Below, one piece after another: positions 1 to 8,877 of a stretch of DNA of 64,000 bases (position 1 is its first letter; each line of letters starts with the position of its first letter). The stretch covers positions 868,001 through 932,000 of the forward strand of contig NZ_JAHKRR010000001.1 in assembly GCF_018863395.1 (NCBI RefSeq), given 5' to 3'. Position numbers and translations under genes: made by a program. A model generated the notes under the pieces. The model saw only the letters and a list, made by a program, of their open reading frames with translations, was not told the DNA's origin and searched no databases. The stretch comes from Sinomicrobium weinanense. GTDB lineage: Bacteria > Bacteroidota > Bacteroidia > Flavobacteriales > Flavobacteriaceae.

Positions 1-1
1 G

Positions 2-283
2 ATTTCATATGAGGTCAATGCGCTGGATCTGAATGAACTGGGTAATAAAACTTTTCACCTGGCTCAATTTACGGGAGAAGTGTTTTTCAGTAACCGTCTG
101 AACTGGACCACTTATGTACAATACAATACCCAGGAGAACAACTTTAATATAAACAGCAGGCTGCAATGGGAATATAAACCGCTTTCGTACATCTACCTGG
201 TGGTAACCGATAATTATAGCGATACCATTTCCAGGACCGATTGGGGAGTGGCTTTTAAGATGAATTACAGGTTTGATTTATAG
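2..283 (+). CDS. C-terminal end of a DUF5916-type outer-membrane protein (partial)
   Basis: The frame is open from the first bases of the window and ends with TAG at 281-283, so only the last 93 codons are present; the start lies outside. The visible part has alternating aromatic and polar residues (RLNWTTYVQYNTQ, SRLQWEYKPLSYIYLV, DNYSD) and ends in FKMNYRFDL, as expected for terminal beta strands of an outer-membrane barrel. The order arginine-leucine-x-W-x-Y-x-P followed by a TDNYSD turn is what I know from the end of DUF5916 proteins, which carry an N-terminal carbohydrate-binding-like domain and a barrel. The family call is inference from a short tail. Confidence 0.6.
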   Translation: MSYEVNALDLNELGNKTFHLAQFTGEVFFSNRLNWTTYVQYNTQENNFNINSRLQWEYKPLSYIYLVVTDNYSDTISRTDWGVAFKMNYRFDL

Positions 284-363
284 AAGCTACCCGGGCTTTA
301 TCATGCAATACCTTAGCTATTTTTCAATATATGGGTTATGACCCGCCCATGCCTCCTTGTTTT

Positions 364-394
364 TTGATAAATCATATCGCAAATTATAATTTTG
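364..394 (+). promoter_or_regulatory. Bacteroidota-type promoter for the Crp/Fnr gene
   Basis: TTG at 364-366, a 20-bp spacer, then TAATTTTG at 387-394 match the TTG-N19/20-TAnnTTTG consensus of the primary sigma factor of Bacteroidota. Transcription would begin near 401, leaving a leader of about 30-50 nt before the Crp/Fnr start. Confidence 0.65.
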
Positions 395-451
395 TCAAAT
401 CATTTTTTTAATTTCCATCTTTATATCGGCAATATGAAATCCGGTAATATT

Positions 452-1018
452 ATGGAAGAACAATTAAGAAAATATTTTGGCCGTTATGTGGCTTTGGACG
501 ATGCAGAGTTCAATATGCTTCTCACTAAGCTGGAATACAAAAAATACGGGCGAAAAGGCCATTTACTGGAACAGGGGGAGGTTTGCCGGTTTAATTATTT
601 TATTCTTAAAGGCCTGGTCAGGACGTATTATTTTGACAAGGAAGGGAAAGACAGGATCACCCGCTTTGCCATAGAGAACTGGTGGGTGACTCAAATGGAG
701 AGCTTCGTCAGCGAAAGCCCGAGCAAATTGTTTATGCAGGCCATAGAAGAGACTGAGGTTTTAAGGATAAGCAGGAAAAACTTAGAAGCCTTGTATGTTT
801 CCGTCCCCAAACTGGAAAGGGCTTTCAGGATCATTACCCAAAATATGCTCATCGCTATCCAGCGAAGAAATGACTTTTACTCGCAATTGAACAGTAAAGA
901 CCGGTATTTTAACTTCGTTCAAAGCCTTCCTGATTTTGCGCAACGGATCCCTCAATATATGATAGCGTCTTACCTGGATATCTCTCCGGAATACCTCAGC
1001 ACGATCCGGAAATTTTAA
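452..1018 (+). CDS. Crp/Fnr-family transcriptional regulator
   Basis: A cyclic-nucleotide-binding-like beta-roll (YGRKGHLLEQGEVCRFNYFI, then TEVLRISRKNLEALY) is followed by a short C-terminal helix-turn-helix (QYMIASYLDISPEYLSTIRKF). This is the usual shape of the ~190-aa Crp/Fnr regulators of Flavobacteriia, which mostly lack nucleotide-binding residues. The frame is open back to a TTG at 392, but ATG at 434 (MKSGN) and ATG at 452 (MEEQL) both lie downstream of the promoter; MEEQL matches the usual family N-terminus, so 452 was chosen. The neighbouring DoxX-like gene suggests a stress-related target, which is inference only. A paralogue lies at 21951-22541. Confidence 0.85.
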   Translation: MEEQLRKYFGRYVALDDAEFNMLLTKLEYKKYGRKGHLLEQGEVCRFNYFILKGLVRTYYFDKEGKDRITRFAIENWWVTQMESFVSESPSKLFMQAIEETEVLRISRKNLEALYVSVPKLERAFRIITQNMLIAIQRRNDFYSQLNSKDRYFNFVQSLPDFAQRIPQYMIASYLDISPEYLSTIRKF

Positions 1019-1214
1019 ACAGGGAAGGCTATTTATTAATATATCTTAAGCAATGGTCCGCAGGCTATTGCTAGCTTTGTTGTATAACATAAGAACATAT
1101 ACAAAAGATGCAAAGTACAAAGAACAGGATTGGCGCCTCCTTATCCCGAAATAACATTCGGCTTTACTTTAAAACACACCTTAATAGTAACACATCTCCT
1201 TTTAAAAAGTAAGC

Positions 1215-1619
1215 ATGAAATTTACTGAAGAAAAAATAATAGAATGGTTTTTACGTATTGCTATCAGTGCAGGGTTTTTATCGGCTGTTGCCGACCGGTT
1301 TGGCCTATGGGACGAAGCGCATACGGTCTGGGGAAACTGGGATAATTTCATAGCCTACACACAAACTTTAAACCCCTGGTTTCCCACTCCCATGATCTCT
1401 TTTACAGGAGGCCTGGCCACCGCATTGGAAATTGTTTTTGGTATAGCTTTGCTCACTCCTTTTAAAACCTCGCTTATTGCCAAAGGCGCCGGAGGCTTAC
1501 TGCTTTTATTTGCACTGTCCATGACATTTTCCGATAGTATAAAGGCTCCCCTGGATTATTCCGTGTTTTGCGCTTCGGCGGCTGCCTTTGCTTTAAGTCT
1601 GCTCACAAAAAAAAGGTGA
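1215..1619 (+). CDS. DoxX-family small membrane protein
   Basis: This 134-aa protein has four hydrophobic segments: residues ~10-25, ~60-85, ~88-105 and ~113-130. The first helix carries the RIAISAGFLSAVADRFGLW segment and the second a glycine-rich FTGGLATALEIVFGIALL stretch. This matches the DoxX-like membrane fold, whose members often act with redox or thiol-stress proteins. The exact role cannot be read from the sequence. It begins at ATG and stands alone between the Crp/Fnr regulator and another membrane protein. Confidence 0.75.
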   Translation: MKFTEEKIIEWFLRIAISAGFLSAVADRFGLWDEAHTVWGNWDNFIAYTQTLNPWFPTPMISFTGGLATALEIVFGIALLTPFKTSLIAKGAGGLLLLFALSMTFSDSIKAPLDYSVFCASAAAFALSLLTKKR

Positions 1620-1688
1620 CCTAAGTACATAACAAAAAATAATATCCATATCATTTTCAGTCTTTTGAGTAAATGTTGCGCCTGGATT

Positions 1689-1741
1689 TTTCCCGCAGAT
1701 GGCACAGATTTTCGCAGAAGGCTATAAAAATCTGCGCCTGT
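1689..1741. repeat. Dispersed TCTGCG-type intergenic repeat, copy 1
   Basis: The spacer contains the segments CCCGCAGATGGCACAGATTT and TTCGCAGAAG...AATCTGCGCC, partly self-complementary. Related text occurs at 6910-6937 and 63830-63873. No gene was seen in this 228-bp spacer. Confidence 0.5.
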
Positions 1742-1847
1742 TTTTTAAGTCAGATCATAGATTTGTTTCATAATTCACATAAGAATGTCCAATTTCCCTG
1801 ATCCCGATCATTATTGATGTGTATAACCATTAAATATTTAAACCAAT

Positions 1848-2330
1848 ATGACAACCATGACTCTTTATCACATGGCCCTGGTAATACATATTACCGGTCT
1901 GACAACGATGGCAGGAATTACCCTGGGAAACTATGTAATGACCCGACAATTCTGGAAACAATATGCCATTGATAAACACAGGGGAATTGCCATTCACCAG
2001 ACTATTTCCCGGTTGGAGATACTGATCCGTATCGGTATAGGTCTCCTTATCCTGTCAGGGATCTCCATGATGGCCCTCACCCAGGGTGTGTTTGGCGAAC
2101 ATACCTGGTTCCGGACAAAGATGGGATTACTCCTTATTATTATTTTCAACGACCTTATTGTTGGAAGAAGGCAACGCTCCAGGCTCAAAAAACTTTTGAG
2201 TGAGGGGGCATCCGATCAAAATGAACAGCAAAAACTATTAAAGATCAAAGCCAATATCAACATATTATACATGGCCCAGATCACCTTGTTTTTAATCATA
2301 TTTGTGTTAAGTGTTTTTAAATTTAATTAA
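1848..2330 (+). CDS. Four-helix integral membrane protein, DUF2214/DUF2269-like
   Basis: The protein has 160 aa and four predicted membrane helices: ~6-28 (MALVIHITGLTTMAGITLGNY), ~57-78 (RIGIGLLILSGISMMA), ~92-106 (MGLLLIIIFNDLIVG) and ~138-158 (AQITLFLIIFVLSVF). A charged cytoplasmic loop (GRRQRSRLKKLLSEGASDQ) lies between helices 3 and 4. Conserved-looking histidines (H9, H14) sit in helix 1, as in membrane proteins of the DUF2214/DUF2269 type. No catalytic motif is visible, so no function is assigned. It begins at ATG with a second in-frame ATG three codons later. Confidence 0.6.
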   Translation: MTTMTLYHMALVIHITGLTTMAGITLGNYVMTRQFWKQYAIDKHRGIAIHQTISRLEILIRIGIGLLILSGISMMALTQGVFGEHTWFRTKMGLLLIIIFNDLIVGRRQRSRLKKLLSEGASDQNEQQKLLKIKANINILYMAQITLFLIIFVLSVFKFN

Positions 2331-2429
2331 AGAACCTGTTTAAACTTCCTTAATCGATTTCAAAATGATCTTTTTACTTCATATAATACTCTATTTTTTT
2401 CTAATCAATCTAACAGGCGGAAATTGAAA

Positions 2430-2840
2430 ATGGAACTCAAAGCTATCGGAACCATACACTCGGAGCTCCAAAAGCCCGGGGAATGCCCTTTACAGGAAAA
2501 TGAACATGCCCCTGAAGCGGTCATTGAAATTTTTGATGAATTTACCGTAGGACTAAAAGATATAAAACCAGGTGATCATATTGTCCTGCTCACCTGGTTA
2601 CACCGGGCAGACAGGACCGTTCTGGCCACCAGGCCCCGCAATGATCCGAAGGTGGCCATAACAGGTGTTTTTTCAACCCGGTCACCGGACAGGCCCAATC
2701 CTATTGGGATCCATTATGTGCATGTAACCTCAATAGAACAAGGTGATAAAATAACAGTTTCCGGACTGGAGGCTATAGATCAGACACCGGTGATAGACCT
2801 AAAACCCGATCTGAAAAAAGAACACTACGGTATTAAATAA
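2430..2840 (+). CDS. trmO: tRNA (N6-threonylcarbamoyladenosine(37)-N6)-methyltransferase TrmO
   Basis: TrmO (TsaA/YaeB family) uses SAM to methylate t6A37 in some tRNAs and fine-tunes decoding. The protein has 136 aa. Family hallmarks are the opening strand AIGTIHSELQKPGECP, the HxADR-like segment WLHRADRTVL, the signature GVFSTRSPDRPNPIG (~residues 78-92), and GLEAIDQTPVIDLKPDL near the end. The E. coli protein is longer, with an extra C-terminal domain; this short form holds only the core domain. The reading frame extends to TTG at 2424, but ATG at 2430 is the better start. It stands alone. Confidence 0.88.
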   Translation: MELKAIGTIHSELQKPGECPLQENEHAPEAVIEIFDEFTVGLKDIKPGDHIVLLTWLHRADRTVLATRPRNDPKVAITGVFSTRSPDRPNPIGIHYVHVTSIEQGDKITVSGLEAIDQTPVIDLKPDLKKEHYGIK

Positions 2841-2883
2841 AAACCACCTCTTGTTACAGTTGTTTAACCTCAAAATAGTAAAT

Positions 2884-3591
2884 ATGAAAAATAAAAATGC
2901 ATTTCTGAAATTTTATGCGGTCACCCTTACCGCCTTTTTGTTGTATATCGGTATTACAGGGTTTCGACCTGATTCTTCCCCGAAAAAATTTGAAGAGATC
3001 ACTGTGGAACGAATTAATGTTGTTGAACCCGACGGCAAACTTAAAATGGTGATCAGCAACTCTGACAGACAACATCCCGGGATGCTCGACGGTAAAATGA
3101 TCGGGGACAGGAAAAGGCCTCCCGGAATTATATTTTTTAATGAAGAACAGGATGAAGTGGGCGGACTGGGCTACGGCGGAAATAAAAAGGAAGGTGCAAG
3201 CATGGTTTTTTCTGTCGATCAGTATAAGAACGATCAGATCATGCAAATGCAATATTCCAGGAACAAAGACGGAAAGCAGCGTTATGGATTGAAACTCTGG
3301 GACCGGTCAGAAAAAGTAACCCTCTCGGAATTAATACATGTTTGGGATTCACTGAAGGCCAAAGGTTTTTCCGATGATAAAGTGATGAAAGTGCTGGAAG
3401 CACAAAACGATGGAAAACCCGTTAGAGCGACACGCATGTTCACAGGTAAAAACTTTGACGATCAGGTGGGCATGTTCCTCAAGGATGAATTTGGCAATGA
3501 CCGGATCAAAATATATGTCGATGAAAATAATGAACCGAAAATTGAAATCCTGAACAGTGAAGGTAAAGTATCAAAAGTGGTTGCCAACTAA
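2884..3591 (+). CDS. Secreted or membrane-anchored protein of unknown function
   Basis: From ATG 2884 the product has 235 aa. An N-terminal hydrophobic segment (FYAVTLTAFLLYIGITGF, residues ~8-25) directs it to the envelope; no lipobox cysteine follows, so it is a signal peptide or anchor. The rest is rich in charged residues and contains two similar halves, one around RINVVEPDGKLKMVISNSD and one around MFLKDEFGNDRIKIYVDEN, which look like repeated beta-hairpins of the form 'D-G-K/N-x-K-I/M'. Homologues of this kind are annotated as hypothetical in Flavobacteriia. The frame is open to TTG 2851, but the ATG start gives the better signal sequence. Confidence 0.75.
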   Translation: MKNKNAFLKFYAVTLTAFLLYIGITGFRPDSSPKKFEEITVERINVVEPDGKLKMVISNSDRQHPGMLDGKMIGDRKRPPGIIFFNEEQDEVGGLGYGGNKKEGASMVFSVDQYKNDQIMQMQYSRNKDGKQRYGLKLWDRSEKVTLSELIHVWDSLKAKGFSDDKVMKVLEAQNDGKPVRATRMFTGKNFDDQVGMFLKDEFGNDRIKIYVDENNEPKIEILNSEGKVSKVVAN

Positions 3592-3636
3592 ATCTCGAAG
3601 ATACGGTTCGCATTTAAAAGCGATGTAAATAAAGAT

Positions 3637-3659
3637 CAGGCAGGGTCTAAGCCTGCCTG
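3637..3659. terminator. Stem-loop between convergent genes
   Basis: CAGGCAGG (3637-3644) pairs perfectly with CCTGCCTG (3652-3659) around a 7-nt loop. It lies between the plus-strand gene ending at 3591 and the minus-strand gene ending at 3815. T-rich DNA follows on the minus strand and only a weak tract follows on the plus strand, so it may end either transcript. Confidence 0.45.
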
Positions 3660-3814
3660 GTTCTATATGACAAATAGTTTGTCCCTTCTTATCAAAGATT
3701 AAATCATACATTTGGCAAAATTTATCCAGAAAATCAAGATATGTGCCGGTATGGCATGACCACATACAAACCTCATTATGCCTGTCATTCCCAATTTATG
3801 CAGTTGTTAAAACA

Positions 3815-5326
3815 TTACTTCTTGCAATCTCCGGCTTTTAACTCATCTAATGTCGGATTGTATAAATTACCTCTCGCCGTAAAGTATTCAGCCCCGGATT
3901 GAACGAAGGGCACAATAGCACAATAGTCCGACAATCCGGCATTATCCTTAATTTGTAAAGAAGTGCCGATTTTGGTAAGATTATTTAATCCGTCTAAGTT
4001 TGTGACCTGGGTCCTGACTATCGATAACGATTGCGTAATTTCCCTGAGGCTGGACAATCCTGATAAATCGTTGATCTTTGATATCGAATCATCAATCCCT
4101 ATAAGAATAATGACCCGGCCTTCAACTTTTTCATAATTCCTTTCGGCAAAAGTATCGAGTGCGGATTGACTTCCGATCCTCATTTCACCGTGATATGTGT
4201 TTGACGGTACTTCCTTTTGACAAACACCGTCGATAATTTCAGTAAGAGTGGGGTTATACCTGTTATACCTCATGACATAAAAAGTTCCGTGCAGCCCCCC
4301 GGAAGACAGTAAGGGCCTGAGTCCGCAAAAGCTGTATAACTGATCATTATATGAAATGGAAATATTCCCGTTTACTACAGACAGATTAGCCAGGGCATCC
4401 AGGTGGGTTATTTTAATGTTCTCTCTGATGGTCAGCCCGTAGTTAATACTTTTTAAATTGGCCAGCCCGTCCAGGTTTTCCAGGTTTTTATTACGGGCCA
4501 ACTGCAAAAAATCTATAGAAGTAACACCGGAAAGGCCGTTAATATCGATCAGGCTGGAATTTTCAGCGATATTGACAATAGCTATTTCCTCATTGTTCTT
4601 TGGAAAATGATCCAAATTGACCAATAATTCGTTTTGCCAGATCGTTATGCCCGTTTTCAGTTCCATGTTTTCAATACCTTCGAGCGAGGTAATTTTTGTA
4701 TTGAAAATTTTCAGCCTGTCCACCGTGGTAATATTTTGCAATGGTTTGAGGTCAAACAGGTCGTTCGGGTCAAAACCCGGATTACACGACCCCAGGCACA
4801 GGTCTCCGGTGACCCCGGTATATCCCGAAGTGACAAAATCTTCAAGCTCTTCCTGGGTTTTCAAAAGAATATCTCCGTCATATACCGGGCTTATCCCGGT
4901 TCCGGTGACCGGGATGGAATATGAAGCATTGCTTGCATTGCTCGAAAATGTGATTTTTCCCGAATACTGTATTTCCTCGGTGGGCAAAAAGGTTATTTTT
5001 AAGGTTTTGGATGCTCCCTTTTTGATAGTGCCGGAAGTCCAGTCGCCAGAATAACCATTGGGCAATGTTATATCCGAAACAGACAAGTCCGTATCACTAT
5101 CGTTATAAACAATAACTTCTTTGACCTTATCGATACGGGTCACAACTTTTCCAAAATCAAATTGAGAATCGTCGGCAGTTTCCACCCTTATCTCAGCCGA
5201 TGATGCCGTAGGAGGGGCTTCCGGCTCATCGGAATCGGAGTTGGAACAACTAAAAATCCCAAAGGCTACAAAGGTGATCATCAAAAATCTAACTAAAGCA
5301 TTTGTTTTCAAGTAATTATTGGCCAT
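3815..5326 (-). CDS. Surface lipoprotein with choice-of-anchor domain and receptor-L-like leucine-rich repeats
   Basis: From the ATG read at 5326 the product has 503 aa. It begins with a lipoprotein signal (MITFVAFGIFSCSNSDSDEP), so it is exported and lipidated. Residues ~30-150 form an Ig-like domain of the choice-of-anchor D type (FGKVVTRIDKVKEVIVYNDS, VTGTG). Two receptor-L-like blocks with LRR-like strands follow (LKPLQNITTVDRLKIFNT, DINGLSGVTSIDFLQLARNK, LSSLREITQSLSIVRTQVT). Each block ends in a similar RYN/GNLYNPTL-D/E motif with a C (YNPTLTEIIDGVC; YNPTLDELKAGDC), which is a clear internal duplication. Likely a surface binding protein. The frame extends to 5521, but the upstream part has no signal. 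Confidence 0.8.
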   Translation of the reverse strand: MANNYLKTNALVRFLMITFVAFGIFSCSNSDSDEPEAPPTASSAEIRVETADDSQFDFGKVVTRIDKVKEVIVYNDSDTDLSVSDITLPNGYSGDWTSGTIKKGASKTLKITFLPTEEIQYSGKITFSSNASNASYSIPVTGTGISPVYDGDILLKTQEELEDFVTSGYTGVTGDLCLGSCNPGFDPNDLFDLKPLQNITTVDRLKIFNTKITSLEGIENMELKTGITIWQNELLVNLDHFPKNNEEIAIVNIAENSSLIDINGLSGVTSIDFLQLARNKNLENLDGLANLKSINYGLTIRENIKITHLDALANLSVVNGNISISYNDQLYSFCGLRPLLSSGGLHGTFYVMRYNRYNPTLTEIIDGVCQKEVPSNTYHGEMRIGSQSALDTFAERNYEKVEGRVIILIGIDDSISKINDLSGLSSLREITQSLSIVRTQVTNLDGLNNLTKIGTSLQIKDNAGLSDYCAIVPFVQSGAEYFTARGNLYNPTLDELKAGDCKK

Positions 5327-5535
5327 ATTAAGGTTGTTTTTAAAAATTAGTATTCCCGTAGAGATTTCATCAGGAGGATGGGGGAAATTCCCGGTATAAA
5401 ATCCTAAAATTACGAATTTAAATAAAATGGCTTCCTGTCCTTCCTTAACTTTTAGAAAACAACTGTAACATTTTACATTGTATGTCATCTTTACGATAAA
5501 AACGTAACCGATGAAAACCATTATTTTATGGATGA

Positions 5536-5781
5536 CTTTGCGTCTTGATCATAGAGTTGGATTATACCGACCGGAAAACCATAGAAACCTTTGTAGAGGG
5601 TACAGGTTATTTTCCCAAAAGGCTGAATTTCTATAAAGAATAATATGAAAACAGCAGGCCAACAGTAGAGATACAGGACAGAAAATGCGATACCGTTAAA
5701 ACCTTACACCCTCAAATTCAGAACAGGGAAATAGAAACAGTTGCGTTACCGTCCGCGATCATCAAATGTCAGCCGCGATAA
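5536..5781 (+). pseudogene. Remnant of a gene tail with one in-frame stop
   Basis: One frame reads coherently as a protein: ELDYTDRKTIETFVEGTGY...KRLNFYKE, then TAA at 5641-5643, then in the same frame YENSRPTVEIQDRKCDT...VALPSAIIKCQPR and TAA at 5779-5781. A TGA lies just upstream (5533-5535). This looks like the decayed 3' end of a gene whose front is gone. I do not recognise the family. Its end overlaps the loose upstream extension of the next ORF, which supports starting that gene at 5796. Confidence 0.4.
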
Positions 5782-5795
5782 GGATATTAGTTTCA

Positions 5796-6845
5796 ATGAA
5801 AAAATATTGTTTTTTAGTTGTTATTGTTTCAACCCTATGCTTTGGGCAAGACCCGGTCGGGGACCTGATTGATGCAGAATATAAAAACGGGCATTTTAAC
5901 GGGACTGCGCTAGTGGTCAAGGATAAAAAAGTGATCAGTAATATAAACAGGGGATTTGCAAACTTTCAATTTAAAGTCCGTATCGATTCCTGCACAAGAT
6001 TTCCAATAGCATCTATAACCAAATTATTTACAACCGTTGCCATTTTACAACTTCAGGAAAGATCAGTGATCGATTTGAATGACAAAATTTCAAAATATAT
6101 CGAAGGCCTACCGGCAAATTGTCAAAATATACATATTTCCGATCTTTTGATTCATCATTCGGGCCTGTCTAATGAACCTGTTCGGGCATATCTTTCCAAA
6201 TATAAAATAGATCGCTATATCAAAGAATTTGTGTTCAGAAAAGATACGGCCGGCCCTGCAAAGTTCAACTACAACAATGTAGATTTTGTTTTGCTGTCCG
6301 GAATTATAGAAAAAGCGACCCAGAAAACCTTTTCCGAAGTCATCGAATCCCAGATATTGATCCCTTTGAAGTTGGACAATACAGGGTTTGTAAATGAGAG
6401 CGATATTATTTTAAACCTGGCATACGGATATCATAATTATTCTTTTGGAAAGGGAGGGGCAAATGATCCTCTTTATAACGACAGGAGATTCCTGTCAAAT
6501 TATTTTGGTGCAGGACAGATGTATTCTACGACCGAAGATTTGTACAGGTTTATAATGGCATTAGGGAATGATAAATTAATTTCTGAACAAACCCGCCGGG
6601 CTTATTTGATAAAACCTCAGAAAGAAAACCGGATCGATGGGTTACAGGGCATGCCCACATACGGGTTTTATTTTGACGACAAAACATATGGCCATCCCGT
6701 TTTACGACGCGGAGGAAGTATTGACGGCTTTAACACGGAAATTATCACGGATATGAATTTCAACAAGATCGTGATCATTCTGTGTAATACCGATACGGGC
6801 GATCTGAAAGAAATAAGTAATAAGATATTCAGCCTTGTAAATTAG
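5796..6845 (+). CDS. Serine hydrolase, class C beta-lactamase/DD-peptidase fold, secreted
   Basis: The 349-aa product starts with a signal peptide (MKKYCFLVVIVSTLCFGQ). It has the three motifs of the beta-lactamase-related serine hydrolases: S-x-x-K in FPIASITKLF (S73, K76), Y-x-N in FNYNNVDF (Y159), and an H/R-G-G-like element in LRRGGSIDGFN near the C-terminus. Family members hydrolyse beta-lactams, D-amino-acid peptides or esters; the natural substrate cannot be told here. The frame is open to 5766, but the first ten codons overlap the upstream gene remnant and precede the signal sequence, so 5796 was chosen. A larger relative with TPR repeats is at 18339-20150. Confidence 0.85.
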   Translation: MKKYCFLVVIVSTLCFGQDPVGDLIDAEYKNGHFNGTALVVKDKKVISNINRGFANFQFKVRIDSCTRFPIASITKLFTTVAILQLQERSVIDLNDKISKYIEGLPANCQNIHISDLLIHHSGLSNEPVRAYLSKYKIDRYIKEFVFRKDTAGPAKFNYNNVDFVLLSGIIEKATQKTFSEVIESQILIPLKLDNTGFVNESDIILNLAYGYHNYSFGKGGANDPLYNDRRFLSNYFGAGQMYSTTEDLYRFIMALGNDKLISEQTRRAYLIKPQKENRIDGLQGMPTYGFYFDDKTYGHPVLRRGGSIDGFNTEIITDMNFNKIVIILCNTDTGDLKEISNKIFSLVN

Positions 6846-6909
6846 GAGACTGTAAGTGCATCACAAGAATAATACCCATACGATCCCCCGGTCTTTTGAA
6901 TTGGTATTT

Positions 6910-6937
6910 CGCCTTTCTGCGGTATCTGCGGGCGGTT
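6910..6937. repeat. Dispersed TCTGCG-type repeat, copy 2, in a 294-bp spacer
   Basis: TTTCTGCGGTATCTGCGGGC resembles the copies at 1689-1741 and 63830-63873. No gene or clear promoter was seen in the rest of the spacer 6846-7139. Confidence 0.45.
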
Positions 6938-7139
6938 TTATGTGTAATTTATGAGGTATCAGTAAAATATGAATTTTTATGGCGTGGTAAAAAATAACGG
7001 TTTGCTGTAACTTTTTAATAAATTCATAGTCCTATTTATATACGAAAACCAATACCGGGATAGGGTAGGAGAATAACGGATGTAAACAGGTTGTGTTTAA
7101 TTCCGGTAAAAATACAGTTCACAAATTAAAACTGCAGGC

Positions 7140-8417
7140 ATGAGTATTAGATTTTTTTTAGCTGTACTAATAATGGGTACTACGGTATGTTGCAAACAAG
7201 CAGAACCGGGTGACAGTCACAAACTCATTGAGAAACATACCGATCGGATTTTCGACAGTTTAGTCGAGATCAGAAGGGACCTGCATAGGCACCCGGAAGT
7301 TTCAGAACAAGAACAGAGAACTTCCAAAATTATAGCGGAGTATTTATCGGGTTTAGGCCTGGAAGTTAAAACAGGTGTCGGAGGATATGGCGTGATAGGC
7401 ATTTTAAACGGGGACAAAAAAGGTAGAAAAATAGCCTGGCGTGCAGATATTGATGCCCTTAAAAGCGACGCACCTGATAAAGTTACGTTCAGGTCGGAAA
7501 ATGAAGGGGTAAGACATATTTGCGGGCACGATATCCATACCGCCATAGGATTAGGGATTGCAAACGTTCTTGTAAATCAAAAACCAAATATAGAAGGAAC
7601 GGTCTATTTCATTTTTCAACCGGCTGAAGAAAATTTTAAAGGGGCCAAACGAATGATTGATGACGGTTTACTCGAATTCGCCAGGCCCGATGAGATCTAT
7701 GGCGCTCATATCGTCCCTATGCCATCAGGGTATATTTCGGCAAAACCAAATGAAATGTATTCATATACAAGGCGGATTAAGGTCAGGTTTAAAAAAGGGC
7801 AGGGCCTGGAGAAGTTAAAGCCGATAACCGATTCAATATATAAAGATCTGTTTCGTGTAATAGCTGACAGCCAGCCCTGGGCATTGGAGCATGTATTTGC
7901 CCCTGAAACCGGGCTTGAGAATCCTCAAACCATTTATCGGGATTATTTGATCTTTCAGGGGGAATTTGCAGGTACGGAAAATGATAATGATATAGCGTTC
8001 GAAGTTACTTTTAACGAAACCAACCGGGCCAGGCTCGAACAAATTCCCTTGAGCATAGAACAACGGATCCGAAAATCGAACTATAAAGACGAGTTTTTGT
8101 CCGTTGAATATGTTAGTGAGGTCCCAACGGTCATTAATGATCCGTTGCTCACCGAAGAAGCGTTAAACACCATACGTAAAATTTACGGAAATGAATTCGT
8201 AAGGCCCATTTACGGACAAGTACCATTTTTTAATGACGATTTTGCCTATTTTCAACAACAGACCCCCGGGGTATATTTCTTTTTGGGGGGGTCTAACCCG
8301 GAGAAAAACTTCATTGCCATGCCACATTCGCCCGGTTTTGCGGTTGATGAAGAAAGTATAAGGTTTGGTGTACACTATTTTTCATCATTGCTCCTGGAAA
8401 GGGCAAACAGTAAATAG
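7140..8417 (+). CDS. M20-family amidohydrolase/peptidase, lipoprotein
   Basis: The 425-aa protein has a short lipoprotein-type N-terminus (LIMGTTVCCKQ), so it probably acts in the periplasm or at the outer membrane. M20D amidohydrolase motifs are HRHPE (49-53), WRADIDAL (~100-107), CGHDIHTAIG (128-137) with the metal-binding histidines, and FQPAEE (159-164); a final histidine lies in AMPHSPGFAVDEES. Relatives cleave N-acyl amino acids, hippurate or indole-acetyl conjugates. The dimerisation-domain region (~210-320) is longer and more charged than in typical members, so the substrate is open. It is preceded by a serine hydrolase on the same strand, 294 bp away, probably a separate unit. Confidence 0.85.
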   Translation: MSIRFFLAVLIMGTTVCCKQAEPGDSHKLIEKHTDRIFDSLVEIRRDLHRHPEVSEQEQRTSKIIAEYLSGLGLEVKTGVGGYGVIGILNGDKKGRKIAWRADIDALKSDAPDKVTFRSENEGVRHICGHDIHTAIGLGIANVLVNQKPNIEGTVYFIFQPAEENFKGAKRMIDDGLLEFARPDEIYGAHIVPMPSGYISAKPNEMYSYTRRIKVRFKKGQGLEKLKPITDSIYKDLFRVIADSQPWALEHVFAPETGLENPQTIYRDYLIFQGEFAGTENDNDIAFEVTFNETNRARLEQIPLSIEQRIRKSNYKDEFLSVEYVSEVPTVINDPLLTEEALNTIRKIYGNEFVRPIYGQVPFFNDDFAYFQQQTPGVYFFLGGSNPEKNFIAMPHSPGFAVDEESIRFGVHYFSSLLLERANSK

Positions 8418-8502
8418 CCGCCTAAATATAACTGGCTATAATTCAATCTTGAAGCTAAGCGATACGGAAAACACCCGTTAGAAAAACCGCAGAAAAATTT
8501 GC

Positions 8503-8544
8503 GTAGTTAAATAACTACATATATATTCGTAGCCAAATAACTTC
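8503..8544 (+). promoter_or_regulatory. Paired ArsR-type operator, sites 26 bp apart
   Basis: GTAGTTAAATAACTAC (8503-8518) is a dyad with perfect 7-bp arms. GTAGCCAAATAACTTC (8529-8544) is a second, less symmetric copy exactly 26 bp downstream and touching the ATG at 8548. The same 26-bp spacing occurs before the other ArsR gene (50829-50872). Binding here would block translation initiation or elongation from an upstream promoter, i.e. autorepression (inference). Confidence 0.6.
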
Positions 8545-8547
8545 ATA

Positions 8548-8871
8548 ATGAATTTAAGGCGAGATGTATTTCAGGCCATAGCAGACCCGACAAGAAGGGC
8601 CATACTGCTGTTGGTAGCTTCCCAATCCATGACGGCAGGAGCAATAGCTTCAAACTTTGACACCGCAAGACCGACAGTTTCAAAACACCTGCAAATACTC
8701 ACCGAGTGTGAGTTGCTCAAACCGGAACAAAACGGGAGGGAAATACACTATCACCTGAATCCTCAAAAATTAAAGGAAATAGCAGATTTTATTGAGCCCT
8801 TCCGCACGTTGTGGGACGACAGGTTTAATAAGCTGGAGAGCATCATGAAAAAATACCAATCAAAACAATAG
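8548..8871 (+). CDS. ArsR-family winged-helix repressor
   Basis: The protein has 107 aa. It begins [20 protein letters not shown], continues with the helix-turn-helix [21 protein letters not shown] (~residues 31-50) and a wing ending [15 protein letters not shown]. No metal-binding CxC motif is present, which is normal for the SRPBCC-linked branch of ArsR proteins. The downstream AHSA1-type gene begins only 6 bp after its stop, so both are surely co-transcribed. Autoregulation through the paired dyads in front of the gene is likely. A close paralogue is at 50879-51184 in an equivalent setting. Confidence 0.88.
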   Translation: MNLRRDVFQAIADPTRRAILLLVASQSMTAGAIASNFDTARPTVSKHLQILTECELLKPEQNGREIHYHLNPQKLKEIADFIEPFRTLWDDRFNKLESIMKKYQSKQ

Positions 8872-8877
8872 AATAAT

